DNA from: an uncultured Bacilli bacterium
GTDB taxonomy: Bacteria > Bacillota_I > Bacilli_A > RF39 > UBA660
NCBI GenBank assembly: GCA_934153945.1
Contig: CAKPFM010000010.1
Coordinates: 1 to 50,157, forward strand
Reading direction: 5' to 3'
DNA length: 50,157 nucleotides
The position numbers and the translations under genes were made by a program. The number at the start of each line of letters is the position of its first letter. Positions within the stretch are counted from its first letter, which is position 1. This document shows positions 15,474-23,676 of the stretch, piece by piece. Under the pieces are notes generated by a model. That model saw only the letters and a list, made by a program, of their open reading frames with translations, did no database searches and had not been told where the DNA came from.

Positions 15474-15901
15474 TAGTTGAAAATATATTTGAAGATAAAA
15501 TCTTCCCAGAATTAAAAAAATATGTTGAAGAAAAGTCAATATATAAACCAACAGTTACAAAAGCAATGCCGCAACAAAGCAAAGTATTTCCTATAGTACC
15601 AGTTAAATTACTTTCAGTAACTAATAAATATAATAATTTAAGTTACGGAGAAGAAACTTATACATTTGGTATTGAAATAAATGTTTATTCAATGGTAAGT
15701 GGAAAAACATCAAAACGAACTATTTGTAATGAAGTTACTGAACAAGTAGTTGATTATTTTAAAAACAATTATCATGTAACCATTAAAACAGAATTAGATG
15801 CATTAAATACTGATTCTAATGTACATAGAAATATTATAAAAATAACTGGAAAATTAGATACAAAATACGGATTAGATAATTTAGTTATTTATCCTAATTA
15901 A
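15470..15901 (+). CDS. tail terminator protein
   Basis: 143 residues, alpha/beta, with an N-terminal helix (IVENIFEDKIFPELKKYVEE) and beta strands such as YTFGIEINVYS, as in tail terminator/minor capsid proteins that cap the tail tube. The start is a TTG at 15470, set by AGGTG 7 bases upstream and by overlap with the previous stop. Followed by a structured non-coding segment before the tube gene. Confidence 0.65.
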   Translation: MIVENIFEDKIFPELKKYVEEKSIYKPTVTKAMPQQSKVFPIVPVKLLSVTNKYNNLSYGEETYTFGIEINVYSMVSGKTSKRTICNEVTEQVVDYFKNNYHVTIKTELDALNTDSNVHRNIIKITGKLDTKYGLDNLVIYPN

Positions 15902-15902
15902 A

Positions 15903-16008
15903 ATGATTGTAGGGTGTAAATTTTCTTCTTGCACCACACTTATTTTAAATAAGTCCGAGTAGGTTTATCCGAAAGTGTATATGTAGGACTGGGAGACTAC
16001 ACAATCAT
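15903..16008 (+). ncRNA. structured RNA domain before the tail tube gene
   Basis: ATGATTGT (15903-15910) pairs perfectly with ACAATCAT (16001-16008). Inside are GGTGTAA (15913-15919)/TTGCACC (15929-15935), ACTTATT/AATAAGT (15938-15954), and two interleaved pairings, ACACTT (15936-15941)/AAGTGT (15973-15978) and AGTCC (15952-15956)/GGACT (15986-15990), which could form a pseudoknot in an alternative fold. No reading frame is present. It ends 8 bases before leader hairpin copy 3. No family recognised. Confidence 0.5.
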
Positions 16009-16015
16009 AAATAAA

Positions 16016-16064
16016 TGTAGCACTTCAATTTGTAAGGGAAATTACAATGAGAGGTGAATAAATA
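16016..16064 (+). promoter_or_regulatory. late-gene leader hairpin, copy 3 (tail tube)
   Basis: TGTAGCAC at 16016-16023. Inner stem TTGTAA (16030-16035)/TTACAA (16042-16047) closes a six-base loop GGGAAA. Outer stem CACTTC (16021-16026) pairs with GAGGTG (16051-16056, including one T-G), which is the ribosome binding site of the tail tube gene. This copy shows most clearly that the leader can hide the binding site. Confidence 0.72.
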
Positions 16065-16493
16065 ATGTTAGATTTAGGTATTGAAATCAGAATAAAAGAA
16101 ACAGCTGAAGTAAAATTCCCAAAAGAAAAATTAGTAGCAGTTAAAGGTGCTCCAGCAACTGGACAAGCAGGTGGAAAAGTTGAAATAACAACTTCAAGTG
16201 ATCCATCAAAAGTATATATTCCAGATAGACCTGATACTGGAGATATGGACTTTACTTATAACTATAGTGAAGCAAATTTAACAGCTGTAAAAACAGTATG
16301 TGATAATACAGCAAAAGATATTTTAATTAAATATCCAGATGGAACAGGTGCTTTATATACAGGTATTTGTCAAACTTGGAAGAATGAGGTATCAGTTGGT
16401 GGTGTAATTGAATGTACATTACATACAGTTCCAAGTACACAAATTGCTGATAAAACATCAGTAGAAGTTACTGCATTAATAGCAACTGAATAA
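16065..16493 (+). CDS. major tail (tube) protein
   Basis: 142 residues, beta-rich with few charged helices: VKGAPATGQAGGKVEITTSSD and VGGVIECTLHTVPSTQI. Gene order between terminator and tail assembly chaperones, size and expected high expression indicate the tail tube subunit. Preceded by leader copy 3 with GAGAGGTG as its binding site. Confidence 0.78.
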   Translation: MLDLGIEIRIKETAEVKFPKEKLVAVKGAPATGQAGGKVEITTSSDPSKVYIPDRPDTGDMDFTYNYSEANLTAVKTVCDNTAKDILIKYPDGTGALYTGICQTWKNEVSVGGVIECTLHTVPSTQIADKTSVEVTALIATE

Positions 16494-16515
16494 TTAAAGG
16501 AAGTGGGGAAAAACA

Positions 16516-16854
16516 ATGAGAAAGTTAAAATTAAAAATAAATGATAAAGATTATACTTTAGAAATGACTAGAGATAGTATTAAATGGCTAGAAGCTATGG
16601 GATTTAGCATTGAAGAATTTGATAAAAAACCAATTACTTATTATGATTTAATTTGGACAAGTTTATTTTTAGCAAATCATAAAGATGTTAATCCTAGCTT
16701 AGCAATGAAATTGATGGAAACTTATCAAAAAAGTGGTAAAAATCCAGCTAAAATAGTTAAGTTTGCTATTGAAGAATATCAATCTTTTATGAATGCCCTA
16801 GCCGATATAGACTCGAAGGAGAACGACGAGGAACTAGAGATAATCGAGGCGTAG
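16516..16854 (+). CDS. tail assembly chaperone (G-type, DUF5055-like)
   Basis: 112 residues: RKLKLKINDKDYTLEMTRDSIKWLEAMGF is typical of the first tail assembly chaperone frame in Firmicutes siphophages (DUF5055). The last 25 codons use GC-rich triplets unlike neighbours (TCG, GAG, GAC, GCG), and the overlapping -1 frame is open from 16773 into the next gene. This fits a G/G-T arrangement with programmed frameshifting. GGAAGTGGGG lies upstream of the ATG. Confidence 0.75.
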   Translation: MRKLKLKINDKDYTLEMTRDSIKWLEAMGFSIEEFDKKPITYYDLIWTSLFLANHKDVNPSLAMKLMETYQKSGKNPAKIVKFAIEEYQSFMNALADIDSKENDEELEIIEA

Positions 16855-16895
16855 ATAACGATATAGAAGAAGAAAAAGGCAAAAAATATAAGAAC

Positions 16896-17306
16896 TTGAC
16901 AGATTGGTTTTATGATTTGTTGCCTATGGCGATAACATACGGTATGTCTGTGAAAGAGTTTTGGGAAGATGACCCTAACTTATTCTGGGCATACCGTTTT
17001 TCTTATTTTACTAAGTTAAGAACGGAGCAAGAAATATTTAACAATAATGCATGGCTACAAGGAGCATATTTTCATGAAGCAGTAACAGTTGCCTTATGTA
17101 ATGCTTTTAGTAAACAAAAAGTTAAATATTCTGAAAAACCATACGGCTTTGAAGAAAGGGCAGAAATTACAGAAGAACAAAAGAAAAAACAAATAGAAAT
17201 GAATGTTGCAGATATTAAAGCAAGAATAGCTCAAGTAAATGCAATAAGAAAAAATAGCACTACCATAAAGGGAATAACCGAAAAGGTAGGTGAAAATAAT
17301 GAATGA
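16896..17306 (+). CDS. tail assembly chaperone, T-type frame (probably made by -1 frameshift)
   Basis: 136 residues from a TTG at 16896 that has no ribosome binding site. The frame is open upstream to 16773, overlapping the end of the G-type gene in the -1 frame, so the natural product is probably a G-T fusion. Content: FYDLLPMAITYGMSVKEFWEDDPNLFWAYRF and a Lys/Glu-rich C-terminal helix. No canonical X XXY YYZ slip heptamer is visible in the overlap; a run of four T at 16785-16788 is one candidate. The stop overlaps the tape measure start. Confidence 0.65.
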   Translation: MTDWFYDLLPMAITYGMSVKEFWEDDPNLFWAYRFSYFTKLRTEQEIFNNNAWLQGAYFHEAVTVALCNAFSKQKVKYSEKPYGFEERAEITEEQKKKQIEMNVADIKARIAQVNAIRKNSTTIKGITEKVGENNE

Positions 17307-20300
17307 ACAAACATTAGAATTACAAATAAAATCTAGTGCAAGTGATGCTAAAAGTGCAGTTGATAAATTAGTTAAAAGTTTGACTAATGTTGAAAATGTT
17401 GTAACTAATATGTATCTAGAGTTAGGTAGAATTGAAAGTAAATCTAATTCTACAATAAATAAAACAACAAAAGATGTGGAAAATTTAAGAAAAACAACAG
17501 ATAAAGCAACAACTAGTACAAATAAATTAGGAAGTGCTTTAAAAGGCGCATTTACATTTGCTGGTGCTAAAAGATTAACTATGGCTGCATTAGGATGGGT
17601 AAATGAGGCAATAGATTATACTGAACAATTAAACTTATTTAATGTTGTATTTGATAATACCGAAAAGAATGGTAAACAAATGTTTTCTGAACTTGGTAAA
17701 TCGGCATTAAATTTCCAATACAAATTAAATGAAGCATTTGGAACTAATAAAACACAAACATTATATATGCAAGGTATATTTCAATCAATGGGTGAAACTG
17801 TTGGAATAGATGATAATTATTCAGCAATAATGTCTGAAACAATGACTAAATTAACTTATGATTTAGCATCATTATATAATAAAACAGAAAGTGCAACAGC
17901 AGAAGCAATTAGAGCAGGTGTATATGCTGGTCAAACAAAGCCTTTGAGAAGTTACGGAATTGATGTAACTCAAATGAGTATGCAACCTATACTTGATTCA
18001 TTAGGAATAGATGAACAAGTTAAAAATATGTCTCAAGCAGAAAAAGAGATATTAAGATATTTAGCAACAATGAAACAAGCACAAATAGCAATGGGGGACC
18101 TTGCTAATACAATCGAGAGCCCTAGCAATCAACTAAAAGTATTTAGACAACAATTAGTAGAAGCAAAAGTAGCATTATCAAGTCTATTTATAGGTGGTTT
18201 ATCAAGTATATTACCATATGCTAATGCTCTCTTGATGGTAGTAAAAGAAGTATCAAATGCAATAGCAACGATGTTTGGTATAGAATTAAAAGACTATAAT
18301 AGTGGTATTGCAAGTCAAGAAGGAATATATGATTGTATTGCTGATAGTGCTGATGATGCAAGTAAAGCAGTAAAAGAACTAAAAAGACAAACATTAGGAT
18401 TTGATGAAATCCATAACATAAATGAAAATAAAGATAGTAGTAGTGGTACATCTGTAAATGGTGGAATAGACCAACGACTATTAGATGCTATTACTGGTTA
18501 TGACAATGGTATGGATAAAGTAAGAATGAAAGCTACAGAAATTAGAGATAGAATAATGGAATGGTTAGGATTTACTAAAAAAATAGATCCATTAACTGGG
18601 AAAGTATCATTTAAATATGGTGGTATAAATAAAACACTAAAAAATATATGGCAAAGTTTTAAAGGCCTAAATACTCAAAGTAAAATATTAGTTGGTATCG
18701 GGTTATATGCTTTAGTGAATAAACTATTTAGTGGAACAAAAAAACTCGGAACGGTATTAAGTGGTAATGATGGCTTATTAGGGATCGCAAAAAAATTGTT
18801 GTCACCTATGAAAAATTTATATAATTCGTTAGATAATGTAAATTATGCTAATAAAACATTAACACAAGGATTAAGTGAAGGTATTACAAATTGGTCGAAA
18901 TCTTTAACAATGGCTGATAAATTTAAAGTATCATTAGTCGGAATTTTAGGTTTATCAACAAGTATGTCTGGAATGGCTAGTGCAATGAAAAGTGTATCAG
19001 ACGAAGGCTGGAATTTGGGTAATTCATTACAAGCTGTTGCTAGTGGAGTTGGTGGAATAGCAAGTGGAGCATATATAGGTTCAATATTTGGTCCGTGGGG
19101 AACTGTAATAGGTGGTGCAACTGGTGCAGTATTGGAATTAGTTAGTGCATTGAATGGATATCAAACAGAAACCGACAAGACAATTTCTAAATTTCAAGAT
19201 TCATCTAAAGCATTAAATGAGTATTTAGAATTGATAAATGATGAAAGAAACGCAATTCAAGAAAGCGTAAATGCTAATTTAGCTTTAACAGAATCACATA
19301 ATAAATTAATAACAGAATTAGAAAATTTAGTAGATGAAAATGGTAATGTAAAAAAAGGATATGAAGAAAGAGTACAATATATTCTTGGAACGTTAAAATC
19401 TGCATATGGAATAGAATATGAAATGGTCGGTAATCAAATATCAAATTATTCAACATTAATAGATAAAATTAAAAAAACAATTCAAGTTAAACAAGCAGAA
19501 ATTTTAGCAAATGCAAATGAAGAGCAATATGCAAAAGATTTAAAGAACGAAACAGAGTTATGGTCAAAAAAAGAAACAGCTATTAAAAAGTATAATGAGT
19601 TACAAGTAAAATATAACAAATTAAGAGAGGAATCATTAGAATATTATAAAAAAAATAAAAGTTTTATTGAAACGGCATATGGGCGTTCAATAACTTTTGA
19701 AGAGTATTTCGAAAATAAGATATCAAGCAATATAGATGGTTTAAAAGATTTATCGAAAAATATAGAAATTGCAAAAACTGACATGACAAATGCTACTAAT
19801 GAGTATACCGCCAATATTACGCGTCAAACACAATATAGTGATTTACAAGAAGCAATAATTACTGGAAATTATGACAAAATAAATGAAGCTGTTGAAAAAT
19901 ATACTAATAGTTATATAGAAAATGGAGAGATAGTTCAATTATCACTTGCTGACAGACTGAAAAAGGAACAAGAATCATCTGACATAATATCAAATTTATA
20001 TAAGCAAAAATATGGAGAAGAAATACCAGAAACATTAAAGAATTCTGCAGAAACAGCTTTAAACGAAATCATTAATCAACTTGTTGAACAAACAAATGAA
20101 GTTAAAAATGGAGAAATTTCAAATGAATTAACTGATGCATGGTTTACTTTGGGCGAAAATAATAAAGAAAAATTCCTAGAAAAATTTAAAGAACTTCCTC
20201 AGGATATTCAGCAAGAAATAGTTGATAAAATGTATGAAAAAGGATTGAATATAAGTGAAGAATTACAAAAAGGAATTAGCCAAATAAATCCAGAAATTAA

Positions 20301-20742
20301 GATAAAAGCAAATACAACAAATGCAGAAAATAGTATTGATGATTTAATAACTAATATTAAAAGCAAATTAAATGGTGGACTTTTTGGATTCGGTGGGGGA
20401 GGAGGAGGTTCAAGAGCCAATGGTGGAGTATATTCAAATGGTTCTTGGAAAAATATACCTCAATATGCAAATGGAGGAAGTCCATCTCATGGAACAATGT
20501 TTGTGGCTGGTGAAGCAGGAGCAGAAATTGTTGGACATATTAATGGTAAAACAGAAGTTTTAAATCGATCACAAATTGCAAGTGCTATATATAGTGCTGT
20601 ATATAGTGCTATGAGTCAATTTAGTGGAAAATCTAGCGAAATAGATGTTCATGTTCATACAGACGAAGGTACAGTTATAGATAGGATAGAACAAAGAACG
20701 AAACAAACAGGCGTGTTTCCATTTACAATACCAACATATTAA
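17299..20742 (+). CDS. tape measure protein
   Basis: 1147 residues, the longest gene of the phage, in the canonical place after the chaperones. The N-terminal 80 residues are coiled-coil-like, a hydrophobic middle (about 590-620, GIASGAYIGSIFGPWGTVIGG) could insert in the membrane, a long charged helical part follows, and the Gly-rich C-terminus has the conserved string AGEAGAEIVGHINGKTEVLN. It sets tail length and is injected with DNA. The ATG at 17299 has AGGTG 6 bases upstream; GTG 17290 is inferior. Confidence 0.92.
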   Translation: MNEQTLELQIKSSASDAKSAVDKLVKSLTNVENVVTNMYLELGRIESKSNSTINKTTKDVENLRKTTDKATTSTNKLGSALKGAFTFAGAKRLTMAALGWVNEAIDYTEQLNLFNVVFDNTEKNGKQMFSELGKSALNFQYKLNEAFGTNKTQTLYMQGIFQSMGETVGIDDNYSAIMSETMTKLTYDLASLYNKTESATAEAIRAGVYAGQTKPLRSYGIDVTQMSMQPILDSLGIDEQVKNMSQAEKEILRYLATMKQAQIAMGDLANTIESPSNQLKVFRQQLVEAKVALSSLFIGGLSSILPYANALLMVVKEVSNAIATMFGIELKDYNSGIASQEGIYDCIADSADDASKAVKELKRQTLGFDEIHNINENKDSSSGTSVNGGIDQRLLDAITGYDNGMDKVRMKATEIRDRIMEWLGFTKKIDPLTGKVSFKYGGINKTLKNIWQSFKGLNTQSKILVGIGLYALVNKLFSGTKKLGTVLSGNDGLLGIAKKLLSPMKNLYNSLDNVNYANKTLTQGLSEGITNWSKSLTMADKFKVSLVGILGLSTSMSGMASAMKSVSDEGWNLGNSLQAVASGVGGIASGAYIGSIFGPWGTVIGGATGAVLELVSALNGYQTETDKTISKFQDSSKALNEYLELINDERNAIQESVNANLALTESHNKLITELENLVDENGNVKKGYEERVQYILGTLKSAYGIEYEMVGNQISNYSTLIDKIKKTIQVKQAEILANANEEQYAKDLKNETELWSKKETAIKKYNELQVKYNKLREESLEYYKKNKSFIETAYGRSITFEEYFENKISSNIDGLKDLSKNIEIAKTDMTNATNEYTANITRQTQYSDLQEAIITGNYDKINEAVEKYTNSYIENGEIVQLSLADRLKKEQESSDIISNLYKQKYGEEIPETLKNSAETALNEIINQLVEQTNEVKNGEISNELTDAWFTLGENNKEKFLEKFKELPQDIQQEIVDKMYEKGLNISEELQKGISQINPEIKIKANTTNAENSIDDLITNIKSKLNGGLFGFGGGGGGSRANGGVYSNGSWKNIPQYANGGSPSHGTMFVAGEAGAEIVGHINGKTEVLNRSQIASAIYSAVYSAMSQFSGKSSEIDVHVHTDEGTVIDRIEQRTKQTGVFPFTIPTY

Positions 20743-20747
20743 AAAGA

Positions 20748-20764
20748 AAGATTAACTAATCTTC
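20748..20764. terminator. bidirectional terminator between tape measure and moron
   Basis: AAGATT and AATCTT form a 6-bp hairpin with a 4-base loop at the convergent ends of the tape measure (+) and lipoprotein (-) genes; it overlaps the lipoprotein stop codon. No long T tract is present, so termination may be inefficient. Confidence 0.4.
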
Positions 20765-21166
20765 CTTACATTTGAAACCATTATTTTCTAAAGATTTTAT
20801 TTCATTATAATAGTTGCATTCATCAGTATTAGATATAGAGGCTTTGCCACAATTATATGAAATATAATAAGTAATTATATTGTCATTTCTTGAAACATTA
20901 CAATAATAGTCTGTGTTTTCACAATTTTCTTTAGCTCTTTCTTCTTCTTTTATTGCTTCAGATAAATTTTTATACTCATAACTACGCATCCAAGATTTTT
21001 TATTGATTGTATTGTTATTGTGATAAAATGTCCAAGTATAATAATTCATTCTACCATCACTTAATTCTGCATTGCTTGTGCAAGTTGTTTCCAAATTAGA
21101 ATTTGTTTTATTTCCACATCCGCATAACATCAAACAACATACAGCAATAAATAATAATTTTTTCAT
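20756..21166 (-). CDS. antisense-oriented phage lipoprotein (moron)
   Basis: 136 residues. Signal peptide MKKLLFIAVCCLMLCGCGNK with a lipobox ending at C17 or C19, so the mature protein is membrane-anchored and exported. The mature part is polar, with six or more Cys and repeated aromatic residues, and is unrecognised. It is the only minus-strand gene of the prophage, sits between two late genes, and has its own promoter and an AGGAGAG site. These are the marks of a moron expressed in the lysogen, for example for superinfection exclusion or host surface change. Confidence 0.75.
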   Translation of the reverse strand: MKKLLFIAVCCLMLCGCGNKTNSNLETTCTSNAELSDGRMNYYTWTFYHNNNTINKKSWMRSYEYKNLSEAIKEEERAKENCENTDYYCNVSRNDNIITYYISYNCGKASISNTDECNYYNEIKSLENNGFKCKED

Positions 21167-21186
21167 AAATTCTCTCCTATGAGTAA

Positions 21187-21215
21187 ATTATAACACGTGT
21201 AGCACTTTCTTTCAA
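21187..21215 (-). promoter_or_regulatory. sigma-A-type promoter of the moron lipoprotein
   Basis: On the minus strand TTGAAA (21215-21210), a 17-base spacer and TATAAT (21192-21187), followed by an AGGAGAG ribosome site and the lipoprotein ATG. The -35 box lies inside the stem of leader hairpin copy 4 on the other strand, so the two controls share DNA. Confidence 0.7.
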
Positions 21216-21240
21216 AGGGAAATTGAAAGATGGTGAAATT
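21198..21240 (+). promoter_or_regulatory. late-gene leader hairpin, copy 4 (distal tail)
   Basis: TGTAGCAC at 21198-21205. CTTTCAA (21209-21215) pairs perfectly with TTGAAAG (21223-21229) around the seven-base loop AGGGAAA. CAC (21203-21205) can pair with GTG (21233-21235), part of the GGTG ribosome site of the next gene. Confidence 0.72.
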
Positions 21241-21684
21241 ATGATTAAAGAATTTACCGCAAACGGCTATAAATATGTACTAGCGGGTCCAGTATTAGTA
21301 GTATCCAAAGTTAAATTAAATGGTGTAGATATATCTAAATATTTATCAAATGAAACTGTAATATCATGGTATGATGTGTCTAAAAATAGTGGACGTGATG
21401 TTACAAATGCAGATGGTACTATGGTACTTAATGTAATAAACACTAAATGGAGGATTGATTTAGTAAGTAGACCACTTACAGAAGATGAAGTTGTAGATTT
21501 CTATGCTGAAATAATTAAAGCACCAACATTAAGTGTAGATTTTTTAAATCCATTTACTAAACAATGGCAAAATATAACTTGTTACCGTGGAGATAGAGCA
21601 GCACAAGCAATGCTTCCATATATAACACCAGATGGAATTGTAGAATTATATAATCCTGCCTCACAAGCAGTAATAGAACTGTAG
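21241..21684 (+). CDS. distal tail-region protein (DUF6711-like)
   Basis: 147 residues from the ATG at 21241, which has GGTG 5 bases upstream; an upstream in-frame ATG at 21223 would start inside the leader stem and is rejected. VVSKVKLNGVDISKYL and the following beta-rich part resemble DUF6711 proteins found between tape measure and tail hub. Probably the distal tail or a small baseplate component, by order. Confidence 0.65.
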   Translation: MIKEFTANGYKYVLAGPVLVVSKVKLNGVDISKYLSNETVISWYDVSKNSGRDVTNADGTMVLNVINTKWRIDLVSRPLTEDEVVDFYAEIIKAPTLSVDFLNPFTKQWQNITCYRGDRAAQAMLPYITPDGIVELYNPASQAVIEL

Positions 21685-21691
21685 GTGGATT

Positions 21692-23671
21692 ATGGTAAGT
21701 ACAAATTTTATAAATGAATGTAAAAATAGAGCAAATGCTAATCGTTTAGGTCAAATAGTAGTAAATGGTGTAGATACACCAATATCACAATCAAATAATT
21801 TACAAAGTTTTGAAATAAATAGTGGTTGTTATGTAGATGGCAATATTATTGGTTCAGTATATGCAAAATGCCTGAAAGCTAATTTTATAGCAGACCAAAA
21901 TAATTTATCGGATAAATCTATTCAAACTCAAATTGGTGTGAAATACGCTGATTTAAGCAGTGAATATATAAATATGGGTAAATATATTGTCGAACATCCA
22001 AATAACGAAATAACAACACAATATAGTCAAATAACAGCATATGATAGTCTTTATACTAATTTAGATAACAAATATGTATGTAATATTGATTATTCTAGCG
22101 GTAATATGACTGTATCGGACCTTTATATAGATGTATGTAATCAATTAGGATTAATACCTGTAACAACAACATTTATTAACAGTACAATTCCTGTTACTGC
22201 TAATCCATTTACAAATGGAGAGAAAAATAGAACAGTATTACAAACTATTGCTAAAATATCTTGTTCTTTTATTGACATAGATGTTGATACGGATGAAATT
22301 GATTTATGTTGGTTAAGTCAAAATGAAGAACCTGATTATATTTTCTATAAAAGTGATTATAGCAGTGTTGAAGGTGGACAAGTTGTATGTGGTCCTATCA
22401 ATTGCTTAATAATTAAAAATAGTCAAGTAGATGATGAAAATGTAGCTATCAAAGATGATGAAAGTATTGAGAAAAATGGTGAACATTCAATAATTATTAG
22501 TGAAGATTACATATTGCATAATGCTGAATTAAGACAACAAGCAATTACATCAATATGGAATAGGGTTAATGGTATGAAATATGTAGATTGTAAATTAACT
22601 ACATATTATGGGAAACCTTTTCTAAAACTTGGAAACAGAATAAGAATTTATATAAGTGATACGGAATATTTTGATACTTATGTATTGAAACATAATTTTA
22701 CTTATGATGGTTCTTTTACAAGTGTTATTGAAAGCCCAGCTTTAACAAAACAAGAAATTAAAACAAAGCAGGATATTTCACTAGGACAAAAATTATCAAA
22801 TACTCAAATAGATTTAGACAAACAAAAAAAGAAAATAACTGCTTTAGTAGAGGAAACGTCAGAAAATAGTCAACAAATTTCTCAAACAATACAAACATTA
22901 ACACAAATTCAAAATCTCTTTCAAATAACAGGTGGAATAAATTTAATAAAAAATAGTGTTGGTTTTTTCGGGAAAAACTATTGGGAAGAATCAGAAAATG
23001 GTACATTTTCATACGGCGAAGATAGAACTCTATTAGGAACAACAATAAGTTCATCTAAAATAACAATTCAAAATGGTACTTTAAAAACAGCAGAAACAAA
23101 TATAACAGCTTTAACAATAAATACAATAAAATCATTAAGTTTCAAAATAAAACAAGATGAAGATGTTACAACAACTATTACATTATATGGACTAACTGAA
23201 GAACAGCCTTTATATCAAAAAACGTTTACAGGAAAATACAATTGGCAAGAAATATATGATGAAAATGAGAATAAATTTTATGCTGATAACTCAGTACTTA
23301 TCTTAAAAATTACATCTACATCAACTTATAATGGAACTTTTAGTATTAGTGATTTAATGCTGAATGAAGGTGAGAAACAAGCATGGCAACCTGCAAATGG
23401 AGAAGTTTGGGGAACTGTTATAAAAATGTCTCAACAAGGTATTAGTTGTTACTCTGTTGAAGGTGGTTATGTAACCATGATGACTACTCAAGGAGTTCAA
23501 GTTAGAGAATTACATGGTGATTCTATTGGCAAAATAATAACGGATTTTACTAATTTAGGAATAAATACAAATGAAATTACACAAACGGGAAAATATACTC
23601 AAAGAAAATTGGTTCATGATTATATAAATTATAACAATTATGAAACCTATGTTGAGTACATAAAGGAGTGA
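21692..23671 (+). CDS. tail hub / baseplate protein
   Basis: 659 residues. The N-terminal 350 residues (LGQIVVNGVDTPISQSNNL, GCYVDGNIIGSVYAKC, a hub-like beta-rich region) fit the tail-associated hub/endopeptidase type placed after the distal tail protein. A coiled coil lies around 365-410 (QKLSNTQIDLDKQKKKITAL), and the C-terminal 250 residues look like a carbohydrate-binding, beta-sandwich region (FSFKI... LMLNEGEKQAWQPANGE). No peptidase active site is identified. GTAGGTGG precedes the ATG. Confidence 0.72.
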   Translation: MVSTNFINECKNRANANRLGQIVVNGVDTPISQSNNLQSFEINSGCYVDGNIIGSVYAKCLKANFIADQNNLSDKSIQTQIGVKYADLSSEYINMGKYIVEHPNNEITTQYSQITAYDSLYTNLDNKYVCNIDYSSGNMTVSDLYIDVCNQLGLIPVTTTFINSTIPVTANPFTNGEKNRTVLQTIAKISCSFIDIDVDTDEIDLCWLSQNEEPDYIFYKSDYSSVEGGQVVCGPINCLIIKNSQVDDENVAIKDDESIEKNGEHSIIISEDYILHNAELRQQAITSIWNRVNGMKYVDCKLTTYYGKPFLKLGNRIRIYISDTEYFDTYVLKHNFTYDGSFTSVIESPALTKQEIKTKQDISLGQKLSNTQIDLDKQKKKITALVEETSENSQQISQTIQTLTQIQNLFQITGGINLIKNSVGFFGKNYWEESENGTFSYGEDRTLLGTTISSSKITIQNGTLKTAETNITALTINTIKSLSFKIKQDEDVTTTITLYGLTEEQPLYQKTFTGKYNWQEIYDENENKFYADNSVLILKITSTSTYNGTFSISDLMLNEGEKQAWQPANGEVWGTVIKMSQQGISCYSVEGGYVTMMTTQGVQVRELHGDSIGKIITDFTNLGINTNEITQTGKYTQRKLVHDYINYNNYETYVEYIKE

Positions 23672-23676
23672 TATAA

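Noticed and set aside
15903..16008. Group I intron or its remnant before the tail tube gene
   Set aside because: GACTAC resembles part of an intron core block, but the segment is only about 106 bases, interrupts no gene, and P/Q/S elements are not all present.
16500..16516. GGGGAAAAA before the tail chaperone gene as another leader copy
   Set aside because: It is only a G-rich ribosome site; there is no TGTAGCAC block and no hairpin around it.
20580..20625. Tandem TATAGTGCT-type repeat in the tape measure gene as a DNA site
   Set aside because: It encodes a regular SAIYSAVYSAM helix in frame and needs no other explanation.
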